This document shows positions 6,364 to 9,104 of a stretch of 9,104 nt of DNA, piece after piece. The stretch covers positions 1,396,514-1,405,617 of the forward strand of contig CP070752.1 of assembly GCA_020348625.1 (NCBI GenBank), written 5' to 3'. The notes below the pieces were generated by a model, which was given only the letters and a program-made list of their open reading frames with translations, was not told where the DNA came from and searched no databases. Origin of the DNA: Deltaproteobacteria bacterium. Its GTDB lineage: Bacteria > Desulfobacterota > DSM-4660 > Desulfatiglandales > B25-G16. Within the stretch, counting starts at the first letter, position 1; the number at the start of each line of letters is the position of its first letter. The position numbers and the translations under genes were made by a program.

Positions 6364-7563
6364 CTATGGCCCGACAATATTGACCGAAATCGTGCAGCCT
6401 CCCGGGGTACCTCCCAGATTATGAGCCAGGCCCATCACGGGATTCTTTATCTGCCGCTCTCCGGCCTTGCCTTGGACTTGCTTGTAGAGCTCGTAGACCA
6501 TGCGGAGCCCTGAAGCCCCAATAGGATGGCCAAAACACTTCAGACCACCGTCCATATTCACCGGGAGCTCGCCGGTCAATTCAAATGTCCCGGCCTCTAT
6601 ATCTTCTTTGCACCGCCCTCTCGGGGAGAACTGCAGATCCTCATAAGTAACCGCTTCGGTAATGGAAAAACAATCGTGCACCTCGGCCATGCTGATTTCC
6701 TTTCGCGGGTCCTTTACGCCGGCCTCTTCATAGGCCGCTTGGCCGGCCCGGTAAGTTTCCTTGACCATAGACCAGTCGTGCTTTGGATTCATGTATCCCT
6801 CCGACGGCCCGACAACGATCTGCGATGCCTTGATGAACACTGGGTCGGCCCTGAAATCCTTTACCATATCCCTCCTGACCACAATAGCCGCAGCAGCGCC
6901 ATCGCTTACGCCGCAGCAGTCCAGCAAACCCAGGGGCCATGCGATTATAGGCGCCTTCAAGACCTGCTCAACCGTGATCTCTCTTCGAAAATGTGCCTTA
7001 GGGGACATGGTTCCGTTATGGTGGTTTTTCACCATGATCTTGGCGAGCATGGTTCTCCCCTCTTCGGGATCCAACCCGTATTTGTTGAAATAGCTGGTTG
7101 CCATCATGGCAAAATGTCCTGGCGCCGTGAAGTTTCTACTCCTGAAGGTATTGGGGCCGGTTGACGTAATTCCCATGGCAATATCATCCGTAGGCAGGCC
7201 GCTATAGCCTGAATCCTTGAGTTTTTCAACCCCGATTGCCAGGGCGATGTCACAGACCCCTGAGGCAACGGCGTAGGCAGCATTTCTGAGGGAGTCCGAT
7301 GCAGTGGCACACATATTCTCTAAACGGGTGATGGGCTTATAGTCCAGCTTCAGAAGCGTGGCAAGGGGCTGGCTCGGCGCCGGAAGATTGGACCAATAAG
7401 ACCCAATCCATAGTGCCTGTACGTCCTGTGGTGAGATACTGGCATCCTCGCACGCCTCGTACACAGCCTCTATTATCATGTCATCGGAGCTTTTATCCCA
7501 ATTCTCTCCGAACTTGGTGCATCCCATACCCACAATGGCAACTCTATCTTTTATGCTTTCCAT
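6364..7563 (-). CDS. SCP2-type thiolase
   Basis: A 399-aa thiolase of the SCP2/SCP-x branch, which cleaves or forms a 3-oxoacyl-CoA in the cytoplasm. The nucleophile is Cys85 in ENMCATASDSL. The HDCF motif of this branch is at 296-299 and GHPIGASG, with the catalytic His346, is at 345-352. Near the C-terminus the usual CxG is replaced by HNLGG (381-385), as expected when the Cys of HDCF does that job. There is no SCP2 lipid-binding domain. The ATG at 7563 is preferred; GGGAGGT (7573-7579) lies 9 nt upstream. A GTG at 7581 would add six residues and read through the binding site. It follows the HMGS-like/DUF35 gene by 57 bp. In archaea and in the Phl and Bbs systems such thiolases form complexes with DUF35 proteins, so a physical partnership is likely. 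Confidence 0.93.
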   Translation of the reverse strand: MESIKDRVAIVGMGCTKFGENWDKSSDDMIIEAVYEACEDASISPQDVQALWIGSYWSNLPAPSQPLATLLKLDYKPITRLENMCATASDSLRNAAYAVASGVCDIALAIGVEKLKDSGYSGLPTDDIAMGITSTGPNTFRSRNFTAPGHFAMMATSYFNKYGLDPEEGRTMLAKIMVKNHHNGTMSPKAHFRREITVEQVLKAPIIAWPLGLLDCCGVSDGAAAAIVVRRDMVKDFRADPVFIKASQIVVGPSEGYMNPKHDWSMVKETYRAGQAAYEEAGVKDPRKEISMAEVHDCFSITEAVTYEDLQFSPRGRCKEDIEAGTFELTGELPVNMDGGLKCFGHPIGASGLRMVYELYKQVQGKAGERQIKNPVMGLAHNLGGTPGGCTISVNIVGP

Positions 7564-7572
7564 TTTGGCTTG

Positions 7573-7579
7573 ACCTCCC
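7573..7579 (-). promoter_or_regulatory. Ribosome binding site deciding the thiolase start
   Basis: GGGAGGT on the - strand lies 9 nt before the ATG at 7563. Using the GTG at 7581 would put this site inside the gene, so the shorter form is more likely. Confidence 0.65.
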
Positions 7580-7620
7580 ACTATTTATGGTAATCGGAAG
7601 CAGGTGAATCCTTGATCGGC

Positions 7621-9036
7621 TCATCTAATCGGTCGCGATTTCCACCAGTAAACCTGGACACCATCGGTTCTGCGAAACTTCCTGAACGTCATTTCCAAAG
7701 GCATACCAACCGTGATTTGAGAAGGATCTCGATCGGTAATATCCATCATGATTCTCCCGCCCTCCTCAAAATCCACTGCTGCAAGCGTTGTCGGAGGATC
7801 AGGCGAGACAGCCAGATTATCATGGGAAAAGGTCACCACCTTTCCCTGCTTGTCCGCAAAAGGATAAAAGTCGAAATTGTCTTTTGCTCGGCATTCCATG
7901 CATACTCGCTGAACCGGATATTGAATGGTTCCGCAGTTCTTGCACTTAGAACCATTCAAAGCCAAACCGCACTTTCTATCTCGGTACAGGGCGACGGCGG
8001 AAGCGGGCTCAGTCCGCGGCCTCATGGGTGGTTCTAAGGCAATCAGCTCTCTCCAGCGCATGTATTTCTGATAGGTTGTCTGGGCCTTGGAATTCAAAAG
8101 CCTCTTGACGCTTTGCCTCTTCTGCATCTTTGCCACCTCATCGGTAACAGTTAGGGCAAAAACATCACACCCGTCTCCATAGTTCACCCAGAGAAGTCTG
8201 TCGCCCGGTTTCGCCTCATCCAGGGCGGCGCATAACAGTATGAGGGCGTGAGCAGACCCCGTATTTCCAATCATTCCCCAGAGGGGATCAACTGCCTGGA
8301 CCTTGGGGTCAAACCCGGCTGCCTTGGCGGCACCACTTAAATAAACCGGGTTGGGAGAACCGAACACTGCTTTAGCAAAATCACCGGGCTCCATACCGAA
8401 CGCCTTTAGTGCAGCGCGCGCTGCCTCGGAAACCACCTCTATGTAACCCACCTCCCTTGCAAACCGATCTTCCCAGGATCGGACAAACCGCTCTTGGGCC
8501 GGCCTGAACACGTCGAATATCTCGTGGTTCATCGTGTAAGTGTTATCTATGGTGGCCACCACATCCGCATTACCGAGGAGAAAAGCAGCAGCTCCGTCGC
8601 CGAACTCAAGCTCTTTCGCCCCATTGGGGAGCCCCAGACGAAGATCGGATGAACACACAAGGGTATTCTCCGAACTTCCCGCCTTGAGAGCGTCCATGGC
8701 AAGCCTTACCGCACTGCTTCCGCACCTGAGGGTTCCGGAGACGTCAACGGTGAAGACGCTCTGATCCAAGTCGAGCACCGCCGCCACCAGCGCTGAAGAT
8801 TGTTTCTCGGCATATGGAAACGTCGTTGACGTAAGATACAAGGCACCGATATTGCCCTTGTCAAATCCCTTCAGGCACTCTCTACATGCCTCTACCCCCA
8901 TGGTTACCGTGTCTTCGTCGAAATTCGCCACAGCCTTTTCGCCGGCCATCTGAAATCCTCCCCAATTCTTTGCGACCTCCGCGCGATTCAATCGGTAATA
9001 AGGGATATACACACCGTATGATTTGATACCGACCAT
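7621..9036 (-). CDS. HMG-CoA-synthase-like protein fused to a DUF35 zinc-ribbon/OB-fold domain
   Basis: A 471-aa fusion. Residues 1-300 have the thiolase-superfamily fold of HMG-CoA synthase: MVGIKSYGVYIPYYRL at the start, DVFRPAQERFVRSWEDRF at 175-192, IGNTGSAHAL at 256-265 and NYGDGCDVFAL at 285-295. Residues 340-471 form a DUF35 module with a zinc ribbon (Cys365-x2-Cys368, Cys379-x2-Cys382) and then an OB-fold (KVVTFSHDNLAV, GGRIMMDITD). In other systems DUF35 proteins bind CoA and bridge thiolase and HMGS subunits. The ATG at 9036 is preferred over one at 9090, because AGGGAGGT (9041-9048) sits 4 nt upstream and the family normally begins with this sequence. Oddity: aligned with bacterial HMG-CoA synthase, the catalytic Glu, Cys and His positions hold Thr71, Leu103 and Gly226; Cys105 lies two residues after the Cys site. 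It leads the unit that continues with the thiolase and the MBL hydrolase. Reaction unknown. Confidence 0.9.
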   Translation of the reverse strand: MVGIKSYGVYIPYYRLNRAEVAKNWGGFQMAGEKAVANFDEDTVTMGVEACRECLKGFDKGNIGALYLTSTTFPYAEKQSSALVAAVLDLDQSVFTVDVSGTLRCGSSAVRLAMDALKAGSSENTLVCSSDLRLGLPNGAKELEFGDGAAAFLLGNADVVATIDNTYTMNHEIFDVFRPAQERFVRSWEDRFAREVGYIEVVSEAARAALKAFGMEPGDFAKAVFGSPNPVYLSGAAKAAGFDPKVQAVDPLWGMIGNTGSAHALILLCAALDEAKPGDRLLWVNYGDGCDVFALTVTDEVAKMQKRQSVKRLLNSKAQTTYQKYMRWRELIALEPPMRPRTEPASAVALYRDRKCGLALNGSKCKNCGTIQYPVQRVCMECRAKDNFDFYPFADKQGKVVTFSHDNLAVSPDPPTTLAAVDFEEGGRIMMDITDRDPSQITVGMPLEMTFRKFRRTDGVQVYWWKSRPIR

Positions 9037-9040
9037 GGTC

Positions 9041-9048
9041 ACCTCCCT
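9041..9048 (-). promoter_or_regulatory. Strong ribosome binding site deciding the start of the HMGS-like gene
   Basis: AGGGAGGT on the - strand lies 4 nt before the ATG at 9036. The alternative ATG at 9090 has no comparable site in view and would add 18 polar residues that the family lacks. Confidence 0.75.
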
Positions 9049-9104
9049 ACTGTGTTCGATCGATCTATCAGTTGTGACTCGCCTTTCCACGATCTTTCCG
9101 AGTA

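Noticed and set aside
5635..6513. Open frame of 292 codons on the + strand
   Set aside because: It is antisense to the MBL hydrolase and the end of the thiolase, both of which have complete motifs; the translated product shows no family features.
6526..7164. Open frame of 212 codons on the + strand
   Set aside because: Antisense to the thiolase, whose catalytic motifs are intact in the other strand.
7621..9036. Ordinary mevalonate-pathway HMG-CoA synthase
   Set aside because: The canonical Glu, Cys and His positions are substituted, a DUF35 domain is fused on, and no other mevalonate genes are present.

Overview
The window is about half G+C and gene-dense. It carries one gene on the + strand (a UbiD-type decarboxylase at the left end) and eight on the - strand. 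The content suggests an anaerobic bacterium: a prenyl-FMN-type decarboxylase, a CoA-thioester module (SCP2-type thiolase plus an HMG-CoA-synthase-like/DUF35 protein), and an ArsA/Get3-type ATPase with an HSP20-like tail. My best guess is Desulfobacterota or a similar sulfate-reducing or syntrophic lineage. This rests on gene flavour, not on a marker gene. There are no RNA genes, transposases, phage genes or CRISPR arrays.

Layout from left to right. (1) 48-1523 (+): UbiD-family decarboxylase with its catalytic and metal/cofactor residues in place. It converges on the next block across a 110-bp gap. (2) 1634-2938 (-): a two-gene unit, a stand-alone Smr-domain protein followed by an MscS-type mechanosensitive channel. 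They are 9 bp apart, and the channel's ribosome binding site overlaps the Smr stop codon. (3) 2939-3205: a 267-bp spacer with four tandem copies of an 8-nt unit (TGGAATAN) and about two inverted copies 110 bp further on. (4) 3206-5130 (-): a three-gene unit made of a 152-aa coiled-coil protein of unknown family, an ArsA/Get3-like ATPase with a C-terminal HSP20-like domain, and an 82-aa charged protein overlapping the ATPase gene by 20 bp. (5) 5131-5391: a spacer with a possible promoter and a perfect 7-bp hairpin. (6) 5392-9036 (-): an HMG-CoA-synthase-like protein fused to a DUF35 zinc-ribbon/OB-fold domain, an SCP2-type thiolase, and a metallo-beta-lactamase-fold hydrolase with a winged-helix-like tail.

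How they may work together. The thiolase and the HMGS-like/DUF35 fusion look like a bacterial variant of the assemblies in which a thiolase, an HMGS-like protein and a DUF35 protein act together on acyl-CoA (the archaeal acetoacetyl-CoA thiolase/HMG-CoA synthase complex, PhlACB, BbsAB). The HMGS-like half appears to lack all three canonical catalytic residues, so it may be a scaffold or catalyse different chemistry. The hydrolase could act on a thioester product, but nothing in the sequence proves its substrate. The ArsA/Get3-like unit looks like a small ATP-driven protein-handling module with two undescribed partners; this unit and the HMGS-like protein are the most novel parts of the window.
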